From NCBI GenBank assembly GCA_029265975.1, contig JAJUGN010000002.1, positions 1-64,000 on the forward strand: a DNA stretch of 64,000 nucleotides. The letters are read 5' to 3'. The notes beneath the pieces are model-generated. The model was not told where the DNA came from. It saw only the letters and a program-made list of their open reading frames with translations, and did no database searches. The first letter of the stretch is position 1. Each line of letters starts with the position of its first letter. This DNA comes from Clostridiales bacterium. Its GTDB lineage: Bacteria > Bacillota > Clostridia > Oscillospirales > Oscillospiraceae. Shown piece after piece: positions 15,050-24,402 of the stretch. The translations under genes were made by a program, and so were the position numbers.

Positions 15050-16660
15050 ATGATAACTGTATCCAACTTGAGCTTAAGCTTCAGCGGCACAAACCTTTTT
15101 TCAAACTGCAATCTCAGCTTTACGGCGGGCAACTGCTACGGCATAATCGGAGCCAACGGCTCCGGAAAATCCACCTTCTTAAAGCTTTTGTCAGGGGAGC
15201 TCGAGCCATCCTCCGGAGAAATCTCAATAGCGGAGAAAACCCGCATGTCCGTACTCAGGCAGGACCACTACGCCTTTGACGAGTATACGGTGCTCGACAC
15301 GATAATTAAAGGCAATCCGCGCCTTTACGAGGTCATGGTGCAAAAGGAGGCGCTTTATTCCAAGGAGGATTTTTCCGACGAGGACGGCGTGCTCGCCTCC
15401 GAGCTCGAGGGGGAGTTCGCGGAGCTCAACGGCTGGGAAGCGGAATCGGAGGCCGCGAGGCTTCTTAAGGGACTCGGAATAGAGGCCGACGTCCTTGCGG
15501 CCCGAATGAGCTCTTTAGACGGAAAAGTCAAGGTGAAGGTCCTGCTCGCCCAGGCTCTATTCGGCTCTCCGGATATCATACTCCTTGACGAGCCGACGAA
15601 CGATCTCGACATCGTTTCAATCGAATGGCTTGAGGATTTTCTTCTGGAATTTCCGGGAACCGTCATCGTAGTTTCGCACGACCGGCATTTTCTTAACACC
15701 GTCTGCACCCATATAGTCGATATAGATTATTCCAGAATACAGATATATGTGGGCAATTACGATTTTTGGTTTGAATCCAGCCAGCTCATACAAAAAATGA
15801 AGAGGGAGCAGAACAAAAAGAGCGAGGAAAAGGCAAGGGAGCTGGAAAGCTTCATCGCCCGCTTCTCGGCGAACAAATCAAAGGCAAGGCAGGCCACCTC
15901 CCGCCGGAAGCTTCTCGAGAAGCTGAATTTTGAGGACCTGCCTCAGTCCTCACGAAAATACCCATACATAAGTTTTCAGATGGACAGGGAGCCGGGCAAG
16001 GAGATTTTGACCGTCGAGAACCTCTGCAAGACGATAGACGGCGAGCCGCTGCTCAAGGACCTTTCCTTCAGGGTCAACAGGGGCGATAAGATAGCCTTTG
16101 TGTCAGATAACGAAGCCGCTGTAACGGCGCTTTTCAGAATACTTACGGACGAGCTTAAGCCGGACTCCGGCTCCTTCAAATGGGGCGTCAGCACTTCGCA
16201 GTCCTATTATCCCAAGGACAGCGGCTCCTTTTTTGACGATTGCGAGCTAAATATTCTAAGCTGGCTGGAACAGTACTCCAAAGACACTTCCGAAACATAC
16301 CTTAGAGGCTTCCTCGGCAGGATGCTTTTTTCCGGCGAAGACGTTTTCAAGCCCGTCCGCGTGCTGTCCGGCGGAGAAAGGGTCCGCTGCATGTTTGCAA
16401 GAATGATGATGTTCGGTGCGAATGTGCTGCTTGTAGACCAGCCCACAAACCATCTCGACCTCGAGTCCATTACGGCGGTCAACAACGCCCTTTCCGATTT
16501 CAAGGGCGTGGTGCTATTTTCATCCCATGACCATCAGTTCGTACAGACCGTGGCAAACCGTATAATCGAGCTTGAAAACGGCCGCTTTACCGACAGGCTT
16601 TGCACCTTCGACGAATATGTAGAGTCCAAAAAGCAGGGCCACAAAAGCGCCTTAAGCTAA
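15050..16660 (+). CDS. ABC-F family ATPase, YkpA/YbiT subgroup
   Basis: Soluble twin-ABC protein, 536 residues, expected to bind the ribosomal E site. The first site is intact: GANGSGKST near residue 35 and ILLDEPTNDLD. The second site is degenerate: the Walker A position reads VSDNEAAVTALF, and Walker B reads LLVDQPTNHLD with Gln replacing the catalytic Glu, although LSGGERVR is kept. A charged linker near residues 240-290 joins the domains. The reading frame extends up to 14831, but GAGGT at 15041 and the promoter at 14990-15018 support the ATG at 15050. Confidence 0.9.
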   Translation: MITVSNLSLSFSGTNLFSNCNLSFTAGNCYGIIGANGSGKSTFLKLLSGELEPSSGEISIAEKTRMSVLRQDHYAFDEYTVLDTIIKGNPRLYEVMVQKEALYSKEDFSDEDGVLASELEGEFAELNGWEAESEAARLLKGLGIEADVLAARMSSLDGKVKVKVLLAQALFGSPDIILLDEPTNDLDIVSIEWLEDFLLEFPGTVIVVSHDRHFLNTVCTHIVDIDYSRIQIYVGNYDFWFESSQLIQKMKREQNKKSEEKARELESFIARFSANKSKARQATSRRKLLEKLNFEDLPQSSRKYPYISFQMDREPGKEILTVENLCKTIDGEPLLKDLSFRVNRGDKIAFVSDNEAAVTALFRILTDELKPDSGSFKWGVSTSQSYYPKDSGSFFDDCELNILSWLEQYSKDTSETYLRGFLGRMLFSGEDVFKPVRVLSGGERVRCMFARMMMFGANVLLVDQPTNHLDLESITAVNNALSDFKGVVLFSSHDHQFVQTVANRIIELENGRFTDRLCTFDEYVESKKQGHKSALS

Positions 16661-16674
16661 AAAGTGTTCGAAAT

Positions 16675-16712
16675 AAAGCCGGGGTTCTGGGAACATGAAC
16701 TCCGGCGTTTTA
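16675..16712 (+). terminator. Terminator after the ABC-F gene
   Basis: GCCGGGGTTC and GAACTCCGGC pair with one G-T wobble around a 9-base loop, then GTTTTATA. It starts about 15 bp after the stop. The remaining 240 bp to the TetR gene show no supported gene. Confidence 0.75.
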
Positions 16713-16952
16713 TATTGACGACAAACATCGGCATGTTTCTCAAACCGCATCTTGCGCATCTTCAGCGGCTCCGCCCTCCGGGCCTTCCACGCGATACGCC
16801 CCGGCGAGTCTGCCGGCAGCGCGCCTTCAAAAGCGCCGGAAAAACCGATAATGACGTGAAAGCGTTATCTTTACAAAGGACTGACAGGTTTCCGGTTATC
16901 CTGTGATACCCTTCCGCCATTGCGAACCGGATGTCCAGTCGGCGCCCGGGCC

Positions 16953-17519
16953 TCATTTCAGCAGCCTGGAGAGCAGCGCTTTAACGGCTTCTTTTTTCAC
17001 CGCCTTGCTTTTCCCTTCATTGTTGTGAATCACAGCGCTTGTTCCGAAGAGAAGAAAATCGGCCAATAAACCCGCATCTGTTTCCGGCGGCGAAATTTCT
17101 CCGCTCTGAACATAGTCACGAATCAGCCCGCGGATAATCGGCCTTAAGGACATGAGCGTGTTTTGATGAATCATCATCAGCACCTGCGTGTTTGCCGCTC
17201 CATGATTTATTTGTGCGTATTCTTTCAGAGAGAGTTCCAGATTTGAGAGAATGATCTCCACCAGATCCCAGAAAGGCGATCCTTTCCCCTCGCTTATGAT
17301 GCGTTTGATTTTTTCTATGTATGCAATATTGTATTGCTCCAGCACCGCGTTAAAAATTTCCTCTTTGGATGCGAAATGATGATAAAACATTCCGATTTCC
17401 CCCTTCGCCTCTCCTACGATAGAGCGAATGGAGGTTTTTTCATAACCTTGCTGCAAAAACTGCCGAAGCGCTATCTCAAGAAGCTCCTGTTTCCTCAGTT
17501 CAGGCTGCTTTCGTGCCAT
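16953..17519 (-). CDS. TetR family transcriptional regulator
   Basis: 188-residue repressor. The N-terminal HTH is LEIALRQFLQQGYEKTSIRSI, followed by GEIGMFYHHFASKEEIFNAVL; the rest is an all-helical ligand domain. The ATG at 17519 is chosen because it lies 8 bp after the nitrilase stop with a GGGATGAGAG site, whereas the earlier start at 17552 would lie inside the nitrilase gene. It is the second gene of an operon whose promoter sits inside a 44-bp perfect palindrome, almost certainly its own operator. Confidence 0.9.
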   Translation of the reverse strand: MARKQPELRKQELLEIALRQFLQQGYEKTSIRSIVGEAKGEIGMFYHHFASKEEIFNAVLEQYNIAYIEKIKRIISEGKGSPFWDLVEIILSNLELSLKEYAQINHGAANTQVLMMIHQNTLMSLRPIIRGLIRDYVQSGEISPPETDAGLLADFLLFGTSAVIHNNEGKSKAVKKEAVKALLSRLLK

Positions 17520-17526
17520 TTTACTC

Positions 17527-18480
17527 TCATCCCTTCCGCAGCTCGTCGACAAACGCCGTGAGCCCCTTATTGTAGCTGCGTATTCCCTTTTTTATTAACA
17601 CAGGCAAAATCAGGTATCGATATAATGCGCTGCCGGGATGCAGCCACTTCCCGTGGTAAACGGAAGGCCTGAGCGGCGCCTTGCATGCCGCGCCCAATGT
17701 AATTTCGCAAATTGCACACCCCTCGTCTCTTCCCATTTTTATGATAATCTCCCCGTCCGCATTCGTAATCAGAGAGCCTCCCATCAGCTTAAAGCTTTCA
17801 TTGAAGCTTTTCACGCCGAATCCTCCCATAAACTCAGGGAATGAACCGACAGCATTTGCATAAATTGTCGGAACCCTAAGGTATTGGGAGTATGTGGCAG
17901 CAACAGTATAAGGCTGCTGTTCAAAAAGCGCAATATCCTTTTGGGATATTTGAGCGGTGGTTTTGAAGGGAGCGGGGCTTGCGTGCGGCATAAGCATAAA
18001 GTCTATTTCAGCCTCTTTCATTCTGTTCAGCCTGTCTGCGAAATGGTTATCGGCACATATGCCAACTCCGATCCTGCCAATGTCAGTATCGACGTATACA
18101 TCTCCTCTTGAACGCTTGAAACAGTACGATTCCGCATCTTCCTTTCGGATAACACCACATATCCTTCCGTCCGGTCCGCTAATTAAATACGAATTATAAA
18201 AATCCTTCCCGTCTGTTTCAACGAATCCGGCTCCTATATAAATACCGAATTGCGCCGACAGTTTGCAGGCCCACCGTGCGGTCTTTCCGTCCGCAAGCTC
18301 GGCAAAACGCCAAATTGACTGGTTGGGAATATACCCGCAGCCGGAAAGCTCAGGCAGCACCGCAAGCTCCGCCCCCTCCGCTGACGCCTCTGCAATCATT
18401 GCAGCCGCGGCGCTGTATCCCGAATCCTGATTTTCGTAATAGTTTTTGAGCTGTATCAGCGCAACCTTAACAGTTCTCAT
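17527..18480 (-). CDS. Carbon-nitrogen hydrolase (nitrilase superfamily)
   Basis: 317-residue member of the nitrilase/amidase superfamily, which cleaves C-N bonds through a Glu-Lys-Cys triad. The Glu is in AVLPELSGCGY, the Lys is probably in CGVIRKEDAESY, and the Cys is in GVGICADNHFADRL. The C-terminal part (after residue 240) shows no second domain. Exact substrate is unknown; amides or carbamoyl compounds are the family norm. The ATG at 18480 has a strong GGGGGAGG site, so I discard the upstream frame to 18504, which runs into the operator. Confidence 0.88.
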   Translation of the reverse strand: MRTVKVALIQLKNYYENQDSGYSAAAAMIAEASAEGAELAVLPELSGCGYIPNQSIWRFAELADGKTARWACKLSAQFGIYIGAGFVETDGKDFYNSYLISGPDGRICGVIRKEDAESYCFKRSRGDVYVDTDIGRIGVGICADNHFADRLNRMKEAEIDFMLMPHASPAPFKTTAQISQKDIALFEQQPYTVAATYSQYLRVPTIYANAVGSFPEFMGGFGVKSFNESFKLMGGSLITNADGEIIIKMGRDEGCAICEITLGAACKAPLRPSVYHGKWLHPGSALYRYLILPVLIKKGIRSYNKGLTAFVDELRKG

Positions 18481-18495
18481 GTGGACCTCCCCCTT

Positions 18496-18542
18496 ACAGA
18501 ACATTGTTCTCTAATTATAATTAGAGAACAATGTTCTGTCAA
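18496..18542 (-). promoter_or_regulatory. 44-bp perfect palindromic operator enclosing a consensus promoter
   Basis: 18496-18539 is a perfect 22+22 palindrome. Each arm carries the smaller palindrome AGAACATTGTTCT or its complement-equivalent, so there are two tandem operator sites. On the minus strand an exact TTGACA (18537-18542), a 17-base spacer and an exact TATAAT (18514-18519) lie within it. A bound TetR dimer pair would cover both promoter boxes. The rest of 18543-18756 shows nothing supported. Confidence 0.9.
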
Positions 18543-18756
18543 TAGCGTTTTTTACATACGGTAATCGGCTGACAGTGGTGCGTGCGCAATATGTGCACGG
18601 AGAATACCCGTGCGCTCCGATTCGCGGGGCGCTTTGGGGCCGGGCGGAGCCGTTTTTGTTTCAATAAATTTTCAAGCAAGCGATTTTACACTGGCAACTG
18701 ACATATAGCCGACGCTCCGGCAAAACATCTATGGACGCCTGAAAGGTTAGACAAGT

Positions 18757-20946
18757 ATGGAAACACTCAAAAAACACCGCGAGAGGATTGCGCTTGGCGC
18801 CATCCTGCTTCTCGCCGGATTTCTCAGCATCTGGGGCATCTGGAAATCCGGATACGGAAACGAGTTCTACGCGGCATGCGTAAAAAGCATGCTCACGAGC
18901 TTCAAAAATTTCTTCTTTGTCTCTCTGGACTCGGAAGGTTTCGTAACCGTAGACAAGCCTCCCGTCTCCTTGTGGATACAGGCCATCTTCGCCAAGGTTT
19001 TCGGATTTCACGGCTGGACTATAATAGTTCCGCAGGGTCTGGCGGCGGTAGCCTCCGTATGGCTGCTGCACCGCACGGTAAAAAGGCACTTCGGAGAGGG
19101 CGCCGCTTTAATCTCCGCTCTCGCGCTCGCGCTTTCTCCGATATTCATCGCGGTTTCCCGCACTAACAATACGGATTCGATACTGATTTTCTTCATGGTG
19201 CTTTCCGCGTGGGCTATGATGCTGGCCGCGGACAAGGGCAGCTTTAAGTGGCTCTCGCTTTCGGCCGTGTTTTTGGGCATTGCCTACAACGCCAAGACGC
19301 TTCAGGCTTTTTTGATACTCCCCGCGCTATTTGCGGGCTATTTTTTCACAGCCCCGACGACCTGGCGGAAACGCATTCTGCATATGTCCGCCGCCGCTCT
19401 GATACTCATTGCCGTTTCTCTTTCCTGGTCTCTGATAGTCGATCTGACGCCCGCCGACCGACGCCCCTACGTCGACAACAGCAGCTCCAACTCCGAGCTG
19501 GAGCTCGCTTTGAACTATAACGGCCTGCAGCGCCTGACGGGAATGCTGCGCGGCGGCGCTAGAACCTCGGACGAAGGCGCCGGCGCGGGCTTTGAGGGAT
19601 ACCTTGGAGCCGGCATGGGACAGAATTCCGCACAAGGGACGCAGCGCGGCGATGCTACTGCCGACGCTCCGGGCGACAGGACCTCCTCAAGGGACGGCGA
19701 CGCAGCGGCAGCGCCCCAGAATATGCCCGACGACGGCAATGCCGGCGCAGCCCCACGCGCGGGCGGAAACAGCATGTTCAGCCACGGTTCGCAGAGTCTT
19801 CTCCGCATGTTTAATTCGGATTTGGGAGGTCAGGACAGCTGGCTTCTGAGCTTCGGCCTGTTTGCCATAATAATTCTCCTGCTCATGGCGAGCAAGAAGC
19901 GCGAACCCGAGCATGAAAAGCGCATGATTTATGTCAGAAACGCCATAATCTGGGGCGGCAGCGTGCTTACCATGGTAATATGGTTCAGCGTGGCCCAGTT
20001 TTACCACGAATATTATATAGCCACCATGGCGCCGTTTCTGGCCGCTCTTGTCGGAATAGGCCTAAAACAGCTCTGGACTTTTTACAGGGCCGAGGGAAAG
20101 GCCTGGCTCCTGCTTCCGCTCGCCTTTGCGATTACGATTGCGACTCAGGCGATAATGCTTGCATACTGGCCCCGCTACGCTCAAATACTTATTCCCGCCC
20201 TGCTTGTTCTTTCTGGACTTTCTATTGCCGCTCTTTGCGCGGCAAGGCTCCTGCGCAAAACTCTGCCGCGCAAAATTCCAGAGGCGCTGATGTCGCTGGC
20301 GGTCGCGGGAATACTGCTCACTCCTGCCGTTTGGAGCGGCTACAGCCTTTTCGGAAGAGTCAACGCCATGATACCTACGGCCGGTCCTTCCGCTTCAGGT
20401 TTCGGAGGAGCAATGAACAGAACTTCTGCGCCTCAGACGGGCACGCGCGGAGGAACCGAACGCGAGCTGCCTAAAGGCGGCGCATTTCCCTCCGGACAAG
20501 GCGGCGCGCAGGAAGGCGGAGCGTCGGCCGGCTCGGGAGCGCCGACCGGCGGAGCGTCGCCCGGCTCGGGAGCGCCGACCGGAGGCGGAAACTTAAACGG
20601 CACAAGCAGCGGCATGATAAACTACCTGCTCAGCAACTATAAGGGCGAAAAATGGCTCGTCGCAGTGCCGAATTCAAATACCGCGGCCTCGATCATCCTC
20701 GCGACCGACAAAGCAGTCATGTCTGTCGGCGGCTTTGGTGGCGGCACAAAGATACTGACGCTCTCCTCGCTTCAGGAAATGGTGAAAAACCGTGAGCTGC
20801 GTTATTTCCTGATAAGCGGCGCATCTATGGGCGGAGACGAAGTCGCCGCCTGGGTAAGGCAGAACGGCAAGGTCGTGGCCCCGAGCGAATACGGAGGCTC
20901 CTCCTCGGGAATTGCCGGAGGCACGCTTTACGACCTTTACGCCTGA
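18757..20946 (+). CDS. Glycosyltransferase family 39 (PMT-like) membrane protein
   Basis: 729-residue polytopic GT-C glycosyltransferase that should transfer sugars from polyprenyl phosphate carriers outside the membrane. The N-terminus has the family pattern YGNEFYAACVKSML, then TVDKPPVSLWIQAIFAKVFG. TM segments follow, with AYNAKTLQAFLILPALF near residue 180. Two extracytoplasmic regions are Gly/Ala/Ser-rich and repetitive (around residues 265-345 and 545-615). The second contains near-repeats of GGAS-GSGAPT, encoded by repeated DNA at 20518-20586. The C-terminal domain (ISGASMGGDEVAAWV) is typical of Bacillota members. It stands alone and is terminated at 20977-21010. Confidence 0.88.
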   Translation: METLKKHRERIALGAILLLAGFLSIWGIWKSGYGNEFYAACVKSMLTSFKNFFFVSLDSEGFVTVDKPPVSLWIQAIFAKVFGFHGWTIIVPQGLAAVASVWLLHRTVKRHFGEGAALISALALALSPIFIAVSRTNNTDSILIFFMVLSAWAMMLAADKGSFKWLSLSAVFLGIAYNAKTLQAFLILPALFAGYFFTAPTTWRKRILHMSAAALILIAVSLSWSLIVDLTPADRRPYVDNSSSNSELELALNYNGLQRLTGMLRGGARTSDEGAGAGFEGYLGAGMGQNSAQGTQRGDATADAPGDRTSSRDGDAAAAPQNMPDDGNAGAAPRAGGNSMFSHGSQSLLRMFNSDLGGQDSWLLSFGLFAIIILLLMASKKREPEHEKRMIYVRNAIIWGGSVLTMVIWFSVAQFYHEYYIATMAPFLAALVGIGLKQLWTFYRAEGKAWLLLPLAFAITIATQAIMLAYWPRYAQILIPALLVLSGLSIAALCAARLLRKTLPRKIPEALMSLAVAGILLTPAVWSGYSLFGRVNAMIPTAGPSASGFGGAMNRTSAPQTGTRGGTERELPKGGAFPSGQGGAQEGGASAGSGAPTGGASPGSGAPTGGGNLNGTSSGMINYLLSNYKGEKWLVAVPNSNTAASIILATDKAVMSVGGFGGGTKILTLSSLQEMVKNRELRYFLISGASMGGDEVAAWVRQNGKVVAPSEYGGSSSGIAGGTLYDLYA

Positions 20947-20976
20947 CGCGGCCGCCATAACAATCATAGCTGAACA

Positions 20977-21010
20977 AACGGACCGAAACTAGTCGTTTCG
21001 GTCCGTTTTT
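20977..21010 (+). terminator. Terminator between convergent GT39 and GPH genes
   Basis: AACGGACCGAAAC pairs with GTTTCGGTCCGTT around TAGTC, followed by TTT. The A-rich left side makes it usable from both strands. Confidence 0.85.
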
Positions 21011-21028
21011 AATGTTCTTTAAGTCTCC

Positions 21029-22432
21029 TTATTCAGCCTCTGCTTTTTGAGCGGATTCCTTTTCGGCGTCCTTCTTCGCTATGTCCGCGTGCATTTCCTG
21101 AACCTTCTTTTCCGCAAGCGGGCAGAGGAGCATGGCGGCCGCTCCGATTATCGCAATTATCGCCGGCAGGGCGCTGAACAGGGCTTTAATGCCCGCGACG
21201 GCCTGCGGCGTGACCTTGGCCTTGTTGAATCCGACGGCGACAAGCCCATAGCCCAGTACCGCGGCGCCTATCGTGGTCCCTATCTTAGGCGTCAGCGAAA
21301 ACAGTGTCATCATGAAGGGCTTGAGATCCTTTCCGGTCTTCCATTTCGTGTAGTCGACAACATAGGAGTAAACGGCCACTTCTGCTGAATGCGCGAAGGA
21401 GTAGAACACAAAAGCAAGGCACATTATAACCGTAAAGGTCACCGCGCTTTTACCGAAGAAGTAGGCAGAACCCAGGAACAGGCCGTAAAACAGGACTCCG
21501 ACCACGAAGGTGTTGCGCGAGCCCTTGAAGAGCTTGCTGACATATGGGGTAAGGAAGGAGCCGCCTATCATCAGGAAGGTGCTGGCGGTAAGATACACGG
21601 TGAGCATATTCATGTCCGCCACAACGTATCTGTAATAGTAGGCTGCAAGGCCCGTAATTATGAAATATGTAGTTCCCTTGCAGGCGGAACCGATGAGGTA
21701 AAGTACAAAAGGCTTTGTTATCGTATATTTTATCATTTCCCATATAGAGGCGTCATACTGGTCCTTGGTCTTTCCGCCGGCGGACTCGACAGTCTCTATT
21801 ACATCGTACTTCTTCGTCCCCATAAAGAGCTGGACGAAGCCTATGACGACGAGTATGGATATGATGAGCGCCAGCATCGAGTATCCGGTGGCTTCGCTCG
21901 TCTTGCCGAAGAACTTTATAAGACCGACGCTTGTGAGGCTGAACAGGAACTTTCCTACGGAGTTCCAGGTAACTCTGGATGAGGCGTAGGCGACCCTCTC
22001 GTTGGGGGTTTTCGCCATTACGGGAAGTATGCCCGTAAAGGCTGAATATGCGAGATTGAAGAAGAGATACGACAATATGTAGGTTCCGGCAAACCAGATT
22101 GCCTGCCCCGCGCCGGTAAGACCCAGATTAGTGAAGCTCAGCCAGCGCAGGAGCGCGGCTCCGACTCCGCCGATGACAAGCCAGGGCCTGAACTTGCCGC
22201 CCTTTTTGAACCTGACCTTTTGGAGCACGACACCGCATATCGGTATCGAAATAAGGTCAACCGTGCTGCTGACGGTAAGTATTGTCGCCATGATTGCGGT
22301 TTCAATTCCGACGGCAGACGTCAGAAACAGAGACCAGTATGTGGACGCGACAGTGGTAAGCAGCGTAGAAAAGCCGTTCGTTATTCCGTAACGAAAAGCC
22401 GCTCCGGTGTAGATGCTTTTACCCTTCTCCAT
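21029..22432 (-). CDS. GPH-family (MelB-like) cation-sugar symporter
   Basis: 467-residue MFS protein of the glycoside-pentoside-hexuronide group with about 12 TM segments. Typical features are YTGAAFRYGITNGFSTLL at the start, the TVDLISIPICGVVLQKVRFKKGGKFRPW loop region near residue 70, and DYTKWKTGKDLKPFMMTLFSLTPKIG near residue 370. The predicted role is uptake of a glycoside or hexuronide with Na+ or H+. No hydrolase or regulator is adjacent, so the sugar cannot be inferred. It has a GGAGGATA site and its own promoter. Confidence 0.88.
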   Translation of the reverse strand: MEKGKSIYTGAAFRYGITNGFSTLLTTVASTYWSLFLTSAVGIETAIMATILTVSSTVDLISIPICGVVLQKVRFKKGGKFRPWLVIGGVGAALLRWLSFTNLGLTGAGQAIWFAGTYILSYLFFNLAYSAFTGILPVMAKTPNERVAYASSRVTWNSVGKFLFSLTSVGLIKFFGKTSEATGYSMLALIISILVVIGFVQLFMGTKKYDVIETVESAGGKTKDQYDASIWEMIKYTITKPFVLYLIGSACKGTTYFIITGLAAYYYRYVVADMNMLTVYLTASTFLMIGGSFLTPYVSKLFKGSRNTFVVGVLFYGLFLGSAYFFGKSAVTFTVIMCLAFVFYSFAHSAEVAVYSYVVDYTKWKTGKDLKPFMMTLFSLTPKIGTTIGAAVLGYGLVAVGFNKAKVTPQAVAGIKALFSALPAIIAIIGAAAMLLCPLAEKKVQEMHADIAKKDAEKESAQKAEAE

Positions 22433-22564
22433 ATTGTATCCTCCGATTACTAAAAATTTGGGAGCTCTATAGGGAACGCAGGGAAAACATGTTTTGCGAG
22501 GGCCTTAATGCTTGGATCCGCATCCGCTTCCGTTTCCAATCGATAATCAGCTAAATACTCCTAG

Positions 22565-22593
22565 AGCATAGCATATTTGCCGCATATCGTCAA
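22565..22593 (-). promoter_or_regulatory. Promoter of the GPH transporter
   Basis: Minus strand: -35 TTGACG (22588-22593), 17-base spacer, -10 TATGCT (22565-22570). This leaves a leader of about 125 nt before the ATG at 22432. I see no recognisable riboswitch in the leader. Confidence 0.7.
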
Positions 22594-22702
22594 TCAAAAG
22601 GGCATTTTGAATTAAATTTTTGTTGTTTTTCTACAAATGTGTCATTCAACTTCCGACTTTGAGTACAAAAAATTCTGTCCGGCCGGTAATTATTTTTTTG
22701 TC

Positions 22703-22741
22703 AAAAAAAGCGGATCCGGACAAAAAACGCCCGGATCCCGC
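22703..22741 (-). terminator. Terminator of the flippase gene
   Basis: On the minus strand, GCGGGATCCGG pairs with CCGGATCCGC (22710-22741), followed by seven T (22709-22703). It lies 6 bp past the flippase stop. Confidence 0.85.
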
Positions 22742-22746
22742 AGCCT

Positions 22747-24402
22747 TTATGACAATATTTTCCTCAAAAAAGGAATCTTCATTATCAGTCTGTTCATTCT
22801 CTCGCCCATTGGCAGCTTGATTATATCCTCCGACTTTATGCTGCCCGTCAGGGCCAATATCACGAAGTACACCGCGCCGCCGAAGGGTATCGTGAACATC
22901 ATCGCTATGTCGCTTACCAGCACGAAGCTTTTTGAGACGCCCTTCAGCAGGAAAACGAGGAGCGAATAAAGCGCGAGGCACAAGAGCCCCATGACGGCGG
23001 AGGCCGCGGTCGGCTTCAGAATATATCCGAACGACTTCTGCCTGTACTTGATGTCCTTATTTATAAAGTACTGGTTCAGAGCTATTGCTACGACAAAAGC
23101 GAGCGCGCCGCCGAAGGCCGAGCCGTAGATGTTTATCGACGGGATCGGGATAAGGGCGTAGTTGCAGAGCGCCTTCACTATTACGCCCAGAATCATGGTG
23201 ACCGGGGGAACGAGGGGCCTGTCCAGGGCTATAAGGACTCCGGTCTGTATCGACTGCACCGTATTGAGTATGGCGGTCCACGAAAAAAGCGCCACCATGA
23301 GAGCGCCGTCGTTCTGCGACGCGAATATGACCGTAAGCACGGGCCTTGCAAGAAAGGTCATGCCCGCCACAATTGGCATGACGACGAGATAATTAAGTCG
23401 GAAGCACTCCCTCACCTTGTCGGAAAAATGCCTGTGGTCGCCTCTTGATCTGGCCGCGGCCAGCGAAGGCAGCATCGCCGTTACGAGCGGAGTGACAAAT
23501 AGCGCCGGAAGCGTGAGCAGGCGCTGGAACTTTGTTGAGTATATCCCGAAAAGAGCGTAGGCCTCCTGATAACTGAAATTCTTGGTAAGGAGCGGAACGC
23601 AGGATCTGGTGTCGACTATGTCTATTGCGCTTACGGCTATGCAGCTCACTATCGCGGGTATTGAAAATGTCAGTATGCGCTTGTATACCGCGAAGGTTTT
23701 CAGCTTCTCTCCGTCGTATGTCTCTCCCCTGTATTCCTCAAGCCTCTGCCTGCGGTGGACGACGAGAAAAAGAAAGGCGAGAAAAGCCGCGGAGCCGGCG
23801 GCGGCCAGCGCCGTAGCCGCAGCCGAGCCGGCCGCCGCGTAGGTGATAGTGTTGAGATTGGCGCGGACGGCATAGTTAAAAAATAGTATTTCGAGAACGA
23901 CCGTCAGGACGGAATTAATGAGCTGCTCTATAACCTGCGAAAGCGCCGTTGGCGTCATGTTCTGCCTGCCCTGGAAATATCCTCGGAGGGCGCAGGAAAC
24001 GGACGTGAAGAGAAATGTCGGCGCGAAAAACTGGAACATCAGCTTGGATTCCGCCATGCTGCTCCAGTCGGCCAGAAAGTCCGAGCCGAGGTAGGTGAAA
24101 AGAGCCGCCAGGACTCCGAAAAGGAACATCAGGCTGAAGGCGCTTCTGAAAACAAGCCTGCTGCCCGTATAATCCCCTATCTCAACCCTTTCGGAAACGA
24201 ATTTGGATATGATAACCGGAAGCCCCGCATAAGTCAGTCCCAGTATAAAGCAATACAGCTTGTATCCGGCGCTTATGACCCCGTTGCCGGTGTCGTGCAC
24301 GAGCATGGTCTGAATAGGCAGGTATACAAACGCGAGCAATTTGCAGATGAAACTTGCCGCGCTCAGAATAGCAAAGCCTTTTGAGGTGTTTTGACGCTTC
24401 AT
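22747..24402 (-). CDS. MOP-superfamily flippase, SpoVB type
   Basis: 551-residue polysaccharide/lipid-linked oligosaccharide flippase with about 14 TM segments. The N-terminus has SKGFAILSAASFICKLLAFVYLPIQTML, then ISAGYKLYCFILGLTYAGLPVIISKF, typical of the SpoVB/YtgP group. Later motifs include ALRGYFQGRQNMTPTALSQVIEQL and FVTPLVTAMLPSLAAARSRGD. Relatives act in cell-wall or spore-cortex precursor export, which fits a sporulating host. The C-terminal tail is basic and cytoplasmic. Which of the SpoVB-like paralogues it is cannot be decided here. Confidence 0.88.
   Translation of the reverse strand: MKRQNTSKGFAILSAASFICKLLAFVYLPIQTMLVHDTGNGVISAGYKLYCFILGLTYAGLPVIISKFVSERVEIGDYTGSRLVFRSAFSLMFLFGVLAALFTYLGSDFLADWSSMAESKLMFQFFAPTFLFTSVSCALRGYFQGRQNMTPTALSQVIEQLINSVLTVVLEILFFNYAVRANLNTITYAAAGSAAATALAAAGSAAFLAFLFLVVHRRQRLEEYRGETYDGEKLKTFAVYKRILTFSIPAIVSCIAVSAIDIVDTRSCVPLLTKNFSYQEAYALFGIYSTKFQRLLTLPALFVTPLVTAMLPSLAAARSRGDHRHFSDKVRECFRLNYLVVMPIVAGMTFLARPVLTVIFASQNDGALMVALFSWTAILNTVQSIQTGVLIALDRPLVPPVTMILGVIVKALCNYALIPIPSINIYGSAFGGALAFVVAIALNQYFINKDIKYRQKSFGYILKPTAASAVMGLLCLALYSLLVFLLKGVSKSFVLVSDIAMMFTIPFGGAVYFVILALTGSIKSEDIIKLPMGERMNRLIMKIPFLRKILS

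Noticed and set aside
16659..16860. Open minus-strand frame of about 70 codons with protein-like composition between the ABC-F and TetR genes
   Set aside because: It has no upstream start codon with a ribosome site and runs through the ABC-F terminator into that gene's 3' end. At most it is a gene remnant.
20518..20586. Possible CRISPR-like or mobile repeat within the GT39 gene
   Set aside because: The repeats are in frame, short, GC-rich and encode Gly/Ala/Ser linkers. Spacing does not resemble repeat-spacer units.
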